17,500 nucleotides of DNA. Origin: Penaeus vannamei. Taxonomy: Eukaryota; Arthropoda; Malacostraca; Decapoda; Penaeidae. The translations under genes were made by a program, and so were the position numbers. The DNA lies in the NCBI RefSeq assembly GCF_042767895.1, contig NC_091551.1, forward strand, positions 52,543,864 through 52,561,363. The letters run 5' to 3'. Shown piece after piece: positions 1-8,265 of the stretch (positions within the stretch are counted from its first letter, which is position 1; the number at the start of each line of letters is the position of its first letter). The notes beneath the pieces were generated by a model. That model was not told the DNA's origin. It saw nothing but the letters and a program-made list of their open reading frames with translations, and did no database searches.

Positions 1-339
1 CGAGTGCAATTGTTAGATAGTTAGGAACATTTGTTAACCACTATCTTATAGTCATTATCATTTGTTCATATGAGGGCATTACGAATTCACTAACGTAAAC
101 AAAACGTTGATTATTATCGTAATTTTTGTCCCTTGTTGATCGTTACCGGCAGCAGTAGCTAAATGTCAGAAACTTTAATTGATTATCATCATTGTATTTT
201 TCCTTCTTTTGATTTATTGCGAATATCTTGACGTATACAAAACGACGTGCATATCACCAAATGATGTATTATCGTGGACTTCAATAATAAATCATGCTAG
301 TTGGCACCTCGCGCAGTGTTGCAATCAGAATCCAATACA
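1..339. other. AT-rich unique sequence, no gene seen
   Basis: This stretch has ordinary complexity and is AT-rich, with stop codons in all frames at normal density near the start. I see no splice-site pair, no tRNA-like fold and no recognisable peptide. An open frame starting at 179 begins with a hydrophobic run (IIIIVFFLLLIYCEYLDVYK) that looks like a signal or membrane segment, but it then runs straight into the pyrimidine tract, where the lack of stops keeps it open. I do not regard it as a gene. Confidence 0.6.
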
Positions 340-745
340 CCGTGCCATCCCTTTCCCTCCCCTCCCCCCTCCCTCCCTTCCCCGTGGGGTGAATAAATTA
401 TCAGCCTTGCAAGCAGACATAAACCCTGACCCCCTTCTCTCCCTCCCTCCTCCCTCTTCTCTCCCTGCACCTCTCATCCTTCTCTCCCTGCACCTCTCAT
501 CCTTCTCTCCCTCTTCCCCTCTCCCTTCTCTCCCTCCCTCCTCCCTCTTCTCTCCCTGCACCTCTCATCCTTCTCTCCCTCCTCCCCTCTCCCTTCTCTC
601 CCTCCTCCCCTCTCCCTTCTCTCCCTCCTCCCTCTTCTCTCCCTGCACCTCTCATCCTTCTCTCTCTCCCTCCTCCCTCTTCTCTCCCTGCACCTCTCAT
701 CCTTCTCTTTCTCCTCCCCTCACCTCTTCTCTATCCCTCTGTGTG
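340..745. repeat. Pyrimidine tract containing a 23-bp minisatellite
   Basis: The plus strand is nearly all C and T. Inside it, the segment CTGCACCTCTCATCCTTCTC recurs five times, beginning near 465, 488, 556, 643 and 688. The first two copies are 23 bp apart; the others are separated by CT-rich filler. The CTGCAC core is the only non-pyrimidine part, so it marks the copies clearly. Open frames on both strands here follow from base composition and are not evidence of coding. Confidence 0.85.
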
Positions 746-750
746 TATAT

Positions 751-975
751 GTGAGAAGAAGAAAAAAGAGAAGGGAGGGAATGAGAAAGAGAGAGAGAAA
801 ATTGAGAGAATAGAGGGATTGAAAATAAGAGAGAGGGCGAGAGAATAGAGAGAGAGAGAAGAGAAAGAAGAGAAAAGAGAGAAAAAAAGGGAGAAGGGAG
901 GGAATGAGAGAGAAAAAAGACAGAAAATTGAGAGAATAGAGAGATTGAGAATAAGAGAGAGCGAATGAGACCAAC
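751..975. repeat. Purine tract with an imperfect 123-126 bp tandem duplication
   Basis: The plus strand switches abruptly from pyrimidine to purine just after GTGTGTATATGTG at about 740-753. A segment starting GAGAAGGGAGGGAATGAGA at 768 is repeated at 891, and the marker AAAATTGAGAGAATAGAG at 798 recurs at 924. The displacement is therefore 123 to 126 bp, with small indels between copies. Adjacent Y and R tracts of this kind can fold back on each other. Confidence 0.75.
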
Positions 976-1180
976 ACACAAACAAACACAAGACACAGAC
1001 ACGGCCACAGACACAGAGGCAGACAGATTAAAAAGAGAGAGTAATGGCACATAAGTATCTGTATGTTTGTGTGCGCGTGGCCGAGTGTGGAAGGGCATGC
1101 CAACACGTGAGCTGCACGGTTAGACGCCCTGGCACGGTCTCCAAAGACACTGACATATAGTATTTGGCTGGTAAGTTTGA
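976..1180. other. CA/GACA-rich stretch, then a unique island
   Basis: Positions 976-1060 are rich in CACAGACACAG-type repeats. From about 1080 to 1170 the sequence becomes unique and CpG-containing, with the palindrome GGCATGCC. It ends in CTG|GTAAGTTTG, a good match to a eukaryotic 5' splice site at 1171. There is no pyrimidine tract and AG upstream to make a convincing exon, and a chance GTAAGT is expected several times in this window, so I leave it as unassigned sequence. Confidence 0.5.
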
Positions 1181-1615
1181 ATGGGGGGGGGGATGGAGGG
1201 ATGGAGGAGGAGGGATGGAGGAGGAAGAGGAGGGATGGAGGGGGAGGAGGAGGGAGGGATGGAGGGGGAAGAGGAGGGAGGAGGGGGAGGGAAGGAGGGA
1301 GGGAGGAGGAATAGGAGGGAGGGGGAAGAGAGAGGAGGCGAGGAGGAAGAGGAGGGAGGGGGAAGAGAGAGGAGGGAGGGAGGGAGGGGGAAGAGAGAGG
1401 AGGCGAAGAGAAAGAGGAGGGAGGGTGAAAAGAGAAGAGGCGAGGAGGGAGGGGGAAGAGAGAGGAGGGAGCGAAGGAGGGAGGGAGAGGGAAAGGGAGG
1501 AGAGCGGAAGGAGGAGGAGGAAGTGGATGGAGGAAGGAGAAGAAGAAGAAGGAGAACCACAACAAGGAGGAAAGGAAAGTAAGAAGGCAGAGGAGAAGGA
1601 GAAAGAGAACTAAAA
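1181..1615. repeat. GGA/GAG-rich purine tract
   Basis: The plus strand is almost entirely purine, built from GGAGGA, GGGGAAGAGAGAGGAGG and GGAGGGA motifs repeated irregularly. Three plus-strand frames and two minus-strand frames are open, encoding Glu/Gly/Arg-rich or Ser/Pro/Leu-rich strings. This is what composition alone produces. Confidence 0.85.
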
Positions 1616-1760
1616 CAAAAGGTGGGAGAGGAGAATGACACTAATAAACGCGGGGGACCAGATGAGTAGTCCTAATTGCTTGAGCGGCCGTGCTCGCGTC
1701 GCTGGCTTGGTGTGTCTGAGCTGGAAGAATATTATTATCTTCGGGGGTTTGCTGGCTCCT
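1616..1760. other. Unique island between a purine and a pyrimidine tract
   Basis: About 145 bp of ordinary complexity, with CpG-containing sequence in the middle (GAGCGGCCGTGCTCGCGTCG at about 1681-1700). I looked for tRNA boxes and for splice sites and saw neither. It separates a plus-strand purine tract on its left from a pyrimidine tract on its right. Confidence 0.5.
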
Positions 1761-2210
<450 letters not shown>

Positions 2211-2489
2211 TATCCACGTGTTTATTATCTGTCCGTGAGATAGACATCGCCTCGAAGGCTTCCGTCACCACCGCAAAAGAAGCCTCATCACCACTTCCCC
2301 GGTGATGACATCTTCCCTCATCACCATTTCAGTTCCCTTCCCTTTTCTTAGGACTTCGAGAATGAGGTTCCTTTTTATGGCTTTTTTTTAGTTTTTTTTT
2401 TTTTTGTATTCATTGTTTTGAGAGTTTTTTCTTGTTTATTATTTCCTCGTCCCTTGCTTTCTCGCTATGTTTATGATCTTCGTAATTTT
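2211..2489. other. Unique island, then T-rich sequence
   Basis: Positions 2211-2340 are ordinary sequence with two related CATCACCA segments near 2285 and 2319. From 2370 the strand is T-rich with runs of 8 to 14 T. I see no gene, promoter or RNA feature. Confidence 0.5.
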
Positions 2490-2625
2490 CCTCTGCGTAT
2501 TTATTTATTTATTTTATTTTTAATTTATTTTATTTTATTTATTTATTTATTTTGTTCACCGACTTCGTGACTTCTTCATTTTATCTTCTTTATTGTTTAT
2601 TTATTTTTTGACATTCCTTCTCTTT
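2490..2625. repeat. AT-rich (TTTA)n sequence
   Basis: TATTTATTTATTTTATTTTT and related TTTA units occupy about 2497-2560 and recur weakly at 2590-2610. The tetranucleotide is degenerate, which suggests an old expansion. Confidence 0.75.
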
Positions 2626-2835
2626 CATTTCCCTTTCGTCACTTGCATCCCTTCCCTCTTTCTCCATTCCCACCCCTATTCCCAACCGCCTCTCCTCTTC
2701 TAATTTCCACCTTCCCCACGCCCATTCCCTCTTCTTCCCCCTCCATTCCCCTTTTCTTCCCCGCCCCCTTCTCCTTCCCCAACCCCCTTCTCCGATCCCC
2801 CTTCCTCCACGTCTCTGTCCCCCCCCCCCTTTTCT
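2626..2835. repeat. Pyrimidine tract with C-rich segments
   Basis: This is CT-rich with CCCC-containing words such as CCTTCCCC and ends in a run of ten C (2821-2829 region). Open frames on both strands overlap it only because of composition. Confidence 0.8.
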
Positions 2836-2999
2836 CTTGGAGGCGCCATGAGAGTGGCAGTGCAATTCTTACTTTTTTGTTGTTGTTGTTGTTGTTGTGT
2901 CGTGAAGTCTGCATGTGGGAGCGGGGTTGTATTTATTGTTATATTTATTATTATTATTGTTGTTGCTGTTGTTATCTTATTTTTATTTTAGTTTTATGA
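2836..2999. repeat. (TTG)n and (TTA/TTG)n trinucleotide repeats
   Basis: TTG repeats perfectly about seven times at 2878-2897. A second degenerate TTA/TTG/CTG block occupies about 2938-2975. Between them lies a short GC-richer segment. Both blocks keep the same TTN periodicity, so they may derive from one repeat that decayed in the middle. Confidence 0.8.
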
Positions 3000-3320
3000 A
3001 ATATTTTTAGTGTGAAATATTAAGGTTGTTTGCGCCCTCGGGAATGATTGGATTCCTACTTCACTTTATATTGAAATTCCTAATCCTCTTTCTGTCTTTC
3101 CAGGTGAGTTGTGGAATGCGGAGACAAGCCTTCCCTTTTCATTCGTCTGGGTAAGTGTTTTTTTGTCGTTTATTTGTTTCTTCTCTTTCGTATTCTTTCC
3201 TTTAGGAGAGATAGGCGATGAGAAGGAGAGAATGATGATGGTTGCGTAATTTCGCCTTCGTGTTCTTCCTCTTTCTCCTTATCAGTTTCTTCTCTTTCTT
3301 TTCTTGATTCCTCTATTCCG
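3000..3320. other. Unique island carrying splice-like signals
   Basis: This 300-bp island is AT-rich and unique. It contains a strong pyrimidine-AG acceptor ending at 3103, immediately followed by GTGAGT, and a GTAAGT donor at 3151. The candidate exon between them is described separately. The rest (3160-3320) is T-rich with no further signal. Confidence 0.5.
3104..3150 (+). other. Candidate 47-bp exon or recursive splice site
   Basis: Upstream is TCTTTCTGTCTTTCCAG, a near-ideal 3' splice site ending at 3103; the next bases are GTGAGT, so the junction reads CAG|GTGAGT. After 47 bp the sequence reads CTGG|GTAAGTG, a near-ideal 5' splice site at 3151. An acceptor fused to a donor is the known layout of recursive splice sites (ratchet points) in long arthropod introns, sometimes with a short following exon. 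The 47 bp are open in two frames, one giving VSCGMRRQAFPFHSS and one giving ELWNAETSLPFSFVW; the third begins with a stop. No flanking exon is visible, so function is inference. Chance co-occurrence is possible but less likely than for single GTAAGT words. Confidence 0.3.
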
Positions 3321-3574
3321 CCTTCATTTTTTCTTGCCCCCGCCCCTTCCTCCTCTTCCTACTCCTCTCCCTCCTCCTCCTTCCCCCTTCCTCTCCTCCT
3401 CCTTCCCCCATCCTCTCCTCCTCCCCCCCTTCCTCTCCTCCACCCACCACCTCCTTCCTCCTCCTCCTTCTCCCCCTCCTTCCCCCTCCTTCCCCCTCCC
3501 CCTCCTCCTCTTCCTTCCCCCTCCTCCTCCTATACTCCCTCTCTCTCCCATTCATTCACTTCCTCATTCCTCGT
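3321..3574. repeat. Pyrimidine tract rich in CCTCCT and CCCCCTCCTT
   Basis: A C/T-only plus strand with short irregular repeats of CTCCTCCTTCCCC. It ends near 3560 in ordinary sequence followed by a ten-T run. No coding signal is present beyond absence of stops. Confidence 0.85.
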
Positions 3575-3833
3575 TCATTTTTTTTTTTAAACGTATTGCG
3601 CAAAACTCCCCATCTCCCAGGCATTCCACGGCGCGTATGTTAATCTTGCAAGTTCCCGATTGATAGGCGTCTCATGCAACCTACACTTAATAGGAGTTAT
3701 GGGTCGTAGATCGTGCTAACGTAACTCCGGCTGATAAGCGTTATCTTGTGTAGACGGAGTAATGAAGACTTACGGTCGCTGCGGTCTCGGGGTTTATTAA
3801 ATCAGCTGATGACTGATTTGGTGTGGGGACTGT

Positions 3834-3838
<5 letters not shown>
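3575..3838. other. Unique island with three small inverted repeats
   Basis: About 260 bp of ordinary complexity. Three hairpins can be read directly: GGAGTTA (3693-3699) with TAACTCC (3722-3728); GATAA (3733-3737) with TTATC (3741-3745) around GCG; and AAATCAG with CTGATTT around CTGATGA (about 3799-3819). The word TGATGA directly followed by CTGA resembles snoRNA C and D boxes, but they are adjacent rather than separated, so I reject a snoRNA. No coding frame stands out. Confidence 0.5.
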
Positions 3839-3879
<41 letters not shown>

Positions 3880-4010
3880 TTCGTTTGCTTTGTTTTGTTC
3901 GTGTTGCTTTTTTTCTTTTTTTTCAGCTTGTATGTTGTTTATTTTTCTTTTTGATCTTGCTCTTTTTGTTGGTTTTTTCTTCTATTTAAGTGGGTGGGGT
4001 GGGGAGGAGT
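3839..4010. repeat. (CT)n microsatellite followed by T-rich sequence
   Basis: An uninterrupted CT run spans about 3839-3872 (some 17 copies), then degenerates into TTTCTC and T-rich sequence to about 3985. A GTGGGTGGGGTGGGGAGGAG segment ends the block. Confidence 0.85.
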
Positions 4011-4194
4011 AAAAGTAAAATGAGGGAGAAAGCAAGAAAACGAAAGCGAAAAGGAAGAACAAGAAAATTAAATGAAGGAGGAGGAGGAGGAGGAGGAGTA
4101 AGAAGAATAAGAACAAGATACAAAGAAGAAGAGATAGAGGCAGAGGAAAAAGGAAGAGAAGAGTGAAATACGACCGCAAAATTTTAGGAAAAAA
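4011..4194. repeat. GA/GGA-rich purine tract
   Basis: An A-rich purine sequence with a (GGA) run of about seven copies at 4076-4097, then AAGAAGAG words. It marks another switch of the purine strand relative to the T-rich block before it. Confidence 0.75.
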
Positions 4195-4333
4195 TATAGA
4201 CACAGAGGAAGGGGCGGAAAACGAGTCCTCTCCGACGATGCCAAATAAGGTGCGGGGTGATGGAGTGGCTCTTCAGAAGGGGGGAGGGGAGGAGGGGGAG
4301 GCCGTTTCCCCCCTCTTGTAATACCGAGTGGGG
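4195..4333. other. Unique island with a motif shared with the retroposon near 16830
   Basis: This island holds CCGACGATGCC followed by AAATAAGGTG (4233-4252). The same two words, in the same order and orientation, occur at 16823-16851 separated by a 7-bp and a 1-bp insertion. It also holds a weak G-run/C-run hairpin (about 4293-4313). It may be a decayed copy of the same dispersed element; nothing else in it is recognisable. Confidence 0.35.
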
Positions 4334-5781
4334 AGAGGGAAGGAAGAGGGAGGGAAAACGATTAGAAAGAGGGAAGGGAAACGATTAGAAAGAGGGAGGG
4401 AAAACGATTAGAAAGAGGGAAAGAAGAGGGAGGGGAAACGATTAGAAAGAGGGAAGGAAGAGGGAGGGGAAACGATTAGAAAGAGGGGGGGAAACGATTA
4501 GAAAGAGGGAAGGAAGAGAGAATGGAAACGATTAGAAAGAGGGAAGAGGAGGGAAACGATCAGAAAGAGAAGGAAGAGGGAGGGAAAACGATTAGAAAGA
4601 GGGAAGGAAGAGGGAGGGGAAACGATCAGAAAGAGAAGGAAGAGGGAGGGAAAACGATTAGAAAGAGGGAAGGAAGAGGGAGGGGAAACGATTAGAAAGA
4701 GGGAAGGAAGAGGGAGTGGAAACGATTAGAAAGAGGGAAGGAAGAGGGAGGGAAAACGATTAGAAAGAGGGAAGGAAGAGGGAGGGAAAACGATTAGAAA
4801 GAGGGAAAGGAAGAGGGAGGGGAAACGATTAGAAAAGAGGAAAGGAAGAGGGAGGGGAAACGATTAGAAAGGGGGAAGGAAGAGGGAGGGGAAACGATTA
4901 GAAAGAGGGAAGGAAGAGGGAGGGGAAACGATTAGAAAGAGGGAAGGAAGAGGGAGTGGAAACGATTAGAAAGAGGGAAGGAAGAGGGAGGGGAAACGAT
5001 TAGAAAGAGGGAAGGAAGAGGGAGGGGAAACGATTAGAAAGAGGGAAGGAAGAGGGAGGGGAAACGATTAGAAAGAGGGAAGGAAGAGGGAGGGGAAACG
5101 ATTAGAAAGAGGGAAGGAAGAGGGAGGGGAAACGATTAGAAAGAGGGAAGGAAGAGGGAGGGGAAACGATTAGAAAGAGGGAAGGAAGAGGGAGGGGAAA
5201 CGATTAGAAAAGAGGGAAGGAAGAGGGAGGGGAAACGATTAGAAAGAGGGAAGGAAGAGGGAGGAAAACGATTAGAAAGAGGGAAAGAAGAGGGAGGGGA
5301 AACGATTAGAAGAGGGAAGGAAGAGGGAGGGGAAACGATTAGAAAGAGGGAAGGAAGAGGGAGGGAAACGATTAGGAAGAGGGAAGGAAGGGAGGGAAAC
5401 GATTAGAAAGAGGGAAGGAAGAGGAGGGGAAACGATTAGGAAGAGGGAAGGAAGAGGGAGGGAAACGATTAGAAAGAGGAAGGAAGAGGAGGGAAAACGA
5501 TTAGAAAGAGGGAGGGGAAACGATTAGAAAGAGGGAAGGAAGAGGGAGGGAAAACGATTAGAAAGAGGGAAGGAAGAGGGAGGGAAAACGATTAGGAAGA
5601 GGGAGGGAAAACGGTTAGAAAGAGGGAGGGGAAACGATTAGAAAGAGGGAAGGAAGAGGGAGGGAAAACGATTAGAAAGAGGGAGGGGAAACGATTAGAA
5701 AGAGGGAAGGAAGAGGGAGGGGAAACGATTAGAAAGAGGGAAGGAAGAGGTAGGGGAAACGATTAGAAAGAGGGAAGGAAG
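4334..5781. repeat. 34-bp minisatellite, 45 copies
   Basis: The unit is AAACGATTAGAAAGAGGG followed by AAGGAAGAGGGAGGGG. I counted 45 ACGATTA-type cores (two ACGATCA near 4557 and 4623, one ACGGTTA near 5611). The central part, about 4860-5220, is nearly identical unit to unit at a strict 34 bp. Both ends carry variants: units shortened to about 22 bp that lack AAGGAAGAGGGA (for example around 4387, 4490, 5505, 5590-5640 and 5680), AG-to-GG changes and extra A. Homogeneous centre and degenerate edges are the expected mark of unequal crossing-over. The array starts in the second half of a unit and stops in the first half. There are no unique spacers, so it is not a CRISPR. Confidence 0.97.
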
Positions 5782-5943
5782 TGGGTGTCAAAGGGGAGAC
5801 GTTGGTGAAGACAAGCGACGGAGCGAGAATGAGGAAAGGAACGGGGAGAAAATCGCGTCAAGACGAAGAAATCATCATAAACACCGGTGGCACATTCGCA
5901 GTCTGCTTCCTTGTTCGCATTCTGCATACGCATTCACGCAATG
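5782..5943. other. Unique island between two minisatellites
   Basis: About 150 bp of ordinary sequence with several CpG. It is open in the frame that starts at ATG 5781 (beginning GVKGETLVKTSDGARMRKG), and that frame stays open through the next array to 6449, giving 222 codons. The first 48 residues are not repetitive. There is no visible promoter, splice site or known domain, and the array itself has no stops in any plus frame, so I do not call a gene. Confidence 0.4.
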
Positions 5944-6313
5944 TACACATTCACAGGGTATGTACACATTCATACTCTACGTACACATTCACACTCTATG
6001 TACACATGCATACTCTATGTACGCATTCACACTCTACGTACACATTCACACTCTACTTACACATTCACACTCTACGTACACATGCACACTCCACGTACAC
6101 ATTCACACTCTACTTACACTTGCACACTCTACGTACACATTCACACTCTACGTACACATTCACTCAACGTACACATGCACAATCCACGTACATATCCACA
6201 CAGCGTACACATGCACAATCCACGTACACATCCACACAGCGTACACATGCACAATCCACGTACACATCCACACAGCGTACACATGCACAATCCACGTACA
6301 CATCCACACAGCG
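5944..6313. repeat. 19-bp minisatellite turning into a 36-bp dimer array
   Basis: Units begin TACACA or TACGCA. Eleven consecutive 19-bp units (typified by TACACATTCACACTCTACG) start at 5944 and every 19 bp to 6134. A single 17-bp unit with CTC deleted in part follows at 6153. Then come four 36-bp units at 6170, 6206, 6242 and 6278, each made of a 19-bp half (TACACATGCACAATCCACG) and a 17-bp half (TACACATCCACACAGCG). Unit junctions contain TACGTA. A degenerate unit lies just before 5944 and another just after 6313. All three plus frames are open across the array, and because 19 is one more than a multiple of three, each frame encodes the same His/Thr-rich peptide in a shifted register. Confidence 0.97.
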
Positions 6314-6600
6314 TACACATTCACACTCTCTCCAGGCACCGTCGCACAGCCGCACCCGAGCCATTCCTCGAGGCGAACTGAACGCAACTGCACACGCAAC
6401 CCGCCTCTTTCGTCGCGCCGCTGGAGTTTGCGTAGCGTGTGATTTGTAAGCGAAAAGAGAAGATAAAAAAGAAGAAAAAAAAAAAGATGATGTACAGGGC
6501 CATCTTGCACGGTTGAGCGGCTGGGATGGGGGAGGAGGGGCCGGGAGGGAGCAGCGGCAAGGAGAGGGTTGTGTAATTCTCGCTTCACGGCTCTTCGCTG
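6314..6600. other. CpG-containing unique island
   Basis: Ordinary sequence, GC-rich at 6340-6440 with many CpG, followed by an A-rich purine stretch (6445-6490) and a GC-rich segment. I found no splice pair, tRNA or recognisable peptide. The downstream end shades into CTT repeats. Confidence 0.5.
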
Positions 6601-7375
6601 GTTGAGCTTCCTCCTCTTCTTCTTCTTCTTCTTCTTCTTCTTCTTCTTCTTGTGTTGTTGATTTTCGTCCAGTCTTCCTCAATACTGATCTTAATTCTTG
6701 TCCTCATTATTCTCTTCTTCTTTTTCTTCTTCTTCTTCTTCTTCTTGTGTTGCTGATTTTCGTCCAGTCTTCCTCTATACTGATCTTAATTCTTGTCCTC
6801 ATTATTCTCTTCCTCCTCTTCTTCTTCTTCTTCTTGTGTTGCTGATTTTCGTCCAGTCTTCCTCAATACTAATCCTAATTCTTGTCCTCATTATTCTCTT
6901 CCTCTTCTTCTTCTTCTTCTTCTTGTGTTGTTGATTCTTGGCCACAGTCTTCCTCGATACTGATCTTAATTCTTGTCCTCATTATTCTCTTCCTCTTCTT
7001 CTTCTTCTTCTTCTTGTGTTGTTGATTCTTGGCCACAGTCTTCCTCAATACTGATCTTAATTCTTGTCCTCATTATTCTCTTCCTCCTCCTCTTCTTCTT
7101 CTTCTTCTTCTTCTTCTTGTGTTGTTGATTTTCGTCCAGTCTTCCTCAATACTGATCTTAATTCTTGTCCTCATTATTCTCTTCCTCTTCTTCTTCTTCT
7201 TCTTCTTGTGTTGTTGATTCTTGGCCACAGTCTTCCTCAATACTGATCTTAATTCTTGTCCTCATTATTCTCTTCCTCCTCCTCTTCTTCTTCTTCTTCT
7301 TCTTCTTCTTGTGTTGTTGATTTTCGTCCAGTCTTCCTCAATACTGATCTTAATTCTTGTCCTCTTTATTCTCAT
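6601..7375. repeat. Compound minisatellite: eight ~90-bp units each with an embedded (CTT)n
   Basis: Each unit has TGTGTTGTTGATT, then a variable core, then CAATACTGATCTTAATTC, TTGTCCTCATTATTCTC and a (CTT) run. Units begin at 6651, 6746, 6835, 6924, 7015, 7119, 7207 and 7310; spacing varies from 88 to 104 bp because the CTT/CTC number varies. There are two core types: type A reads TTTTCGTCCAGTC and type B reads TTCTTGGCCACAGTC. The order is A A A B B A B A. The last two B-A pairs (7015-7206 and 7207-7370) are almost identical, showing a recent duplication of about 192 bp. The (CTT) strand is GAA on the minus strand, a triplex-forming repeat. Confidence 0.95.
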
Positions 7376-7565
7376 CCTCATTCTTCTTCTTCCTCCTTCC
7401 CCTCCTCCTCCTCCTCTTTCTCTCTTCCTTCTCCTCCTCCTCCTCCTCTTTCTCTCTTCCTTCTCCTTCTCCTCCTCCTCCTCCTCCTCCTCCTCCTCCT
7501 GTTCCTGCTACTCTCCCTTTCCTTCCTTTTCCTGCTATTCCTCTTCCTCCTCTTCCCTCCTCCCC
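7376..7565. repeat. (CCT)n and CT-rich tract
   Basis: C/T-only sequence. It has two similar CTCCTCCTCCTCCTCTTTCT blocks near 7404 and 7434 and a perfect (CCT) run at about 7470-7500. Open frames here are composition artefacts. Confidence 0.85.
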
Positions 7566-7744
7566 AACGATGATCATCTTACGTAATATTATGCATCTTA
7601 TGGAGAAATAAAGATAGAGAAAGAGAATAGGGTGGAGGAGGAGAGAGCGAGGGAGAAGGAAGGAAGGAGGGAAGGGGGAGGAGAGAGTGAGGGAGAAGGA
7701 AGGAAGGAGGGAAGGGGGAGGGGAGGGAAAGAGGGGGAGAGAAC
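7566..7744. repeat. Purine tract with a perfect-length 40-bp tandem duplication
   Basis: After a short unique bridge (7566-7615), the plus strand turns to purine. Positions 7641-7680 are repeated at 7681-7720 with a single difference, C at 7648 against T at 7688. The unit begins GAGAGAG and ends GGAAGGGGGAG. Such near identity in a purine tract suggests a recent slippage or duplication event. Confidence 0.85.
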
Positions 7745-7990
7745 AGGTGTCCATGCCAAAACTGGCCCTAAGTAAGTCGTGGCAAATAGGCCTAATTAAG
7801 TCATGTTCTCGCCGTGTTTGTGTTCCTTTTTTATGCTGATGAACGTGCTTACTACATGAGCTCTTTGTGATTATAATTCTGTCTTCATCATCGTTATCTT
7901 GGTCAGCGATGACGACCAATTTTATTACCATTATTTTCGTAAGTTATTATTTTTTATGATAATGGCAGTCATAAAATTGATATATACAAA
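7745..7990. other. Unique AT-rich island, no gene seen
   Basis: About 245 bp of ordinary sequence. Two GTAAGT words occur, near 7771 and at 7939. The second could pair with a weak CAG acceptor at 7904-7906 to define 32 bp, but the pyrimidine tract is interrupted and I do not credit it. The words AATTAAGTCATG and TATATACAAATC are unremarkable. No coding frame stands out. Confidence 0.5.
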
Positions 7991-8265
7991 TCTTATTGAT
8001 AGGAATAGTAGCAGCAACAGCTGTTATTGTTGTAGTAGTAGTAGAAGTAGTAGTAGTAGTAGTAGAAGAAGTTGATGTTGTTATGATATTGTTAGTAGTA
8101 GTTGTTGTTATTGTAATAATAATGGTTGTAGCACTAATAGTTGTAATAGTAGTGGTAATAGTAGTTGTTATTGTATTAGTAATAGTTGTTGCTGTAGAAG
8201 TAGTAGTAGCTGTTATTTTAGTAGTAATAGTAGTAGTAGTAATGGTAGTAATATTAGTACATTAT
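7991..8265. repeat. Degenerate (GTA/GTT/TAG)n trinucleotide repeat
   Basis: The best runs of GTA are near 8030-8070 and 8218-8245, with GTT, GTA and ATA variants between. The plus frame from 7996 encodes a Val-rich hydrophobic string of 106 codons, which is simply GTN read in phase. It could superficially look like a membrane protein; I reject that because the trinucleotide periodicity explains all of it. Confidence 0.85.

Noticed and set aside
1167..1176. 5' splice site CTG|GTAAGTTTG
   Set aside because: There is no acceptor or exon-like open frame upstream, so it has no partner evidence.
2490..2625. AT-rich replication-origin-like sequence
   Set aside because: It is only a degenerate TTTA microsatellite; no further origin signal can be read from the sequence.
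3800..3819. C/D-box snoRNA (TGATGA next to CTGA)
   Set aside because: The two boxes are adjacent; a real snoRNA needs them separated by tens of bases with terminal pairing.
4334..5781. CRISPR array
   Set aside because: The repeats are directly contiguous with no unique spacers, units vary in length, and the surroundings are eukaryotic microsatellite DNA with no cas genes.
7907..7938. A 32-bp exon between CAG (7904-7906) and GTAAGT (7939)
   Set aside because: The upstream pyrimidine tract is poor and GTAAGT alone is expected by chance several times in the window.
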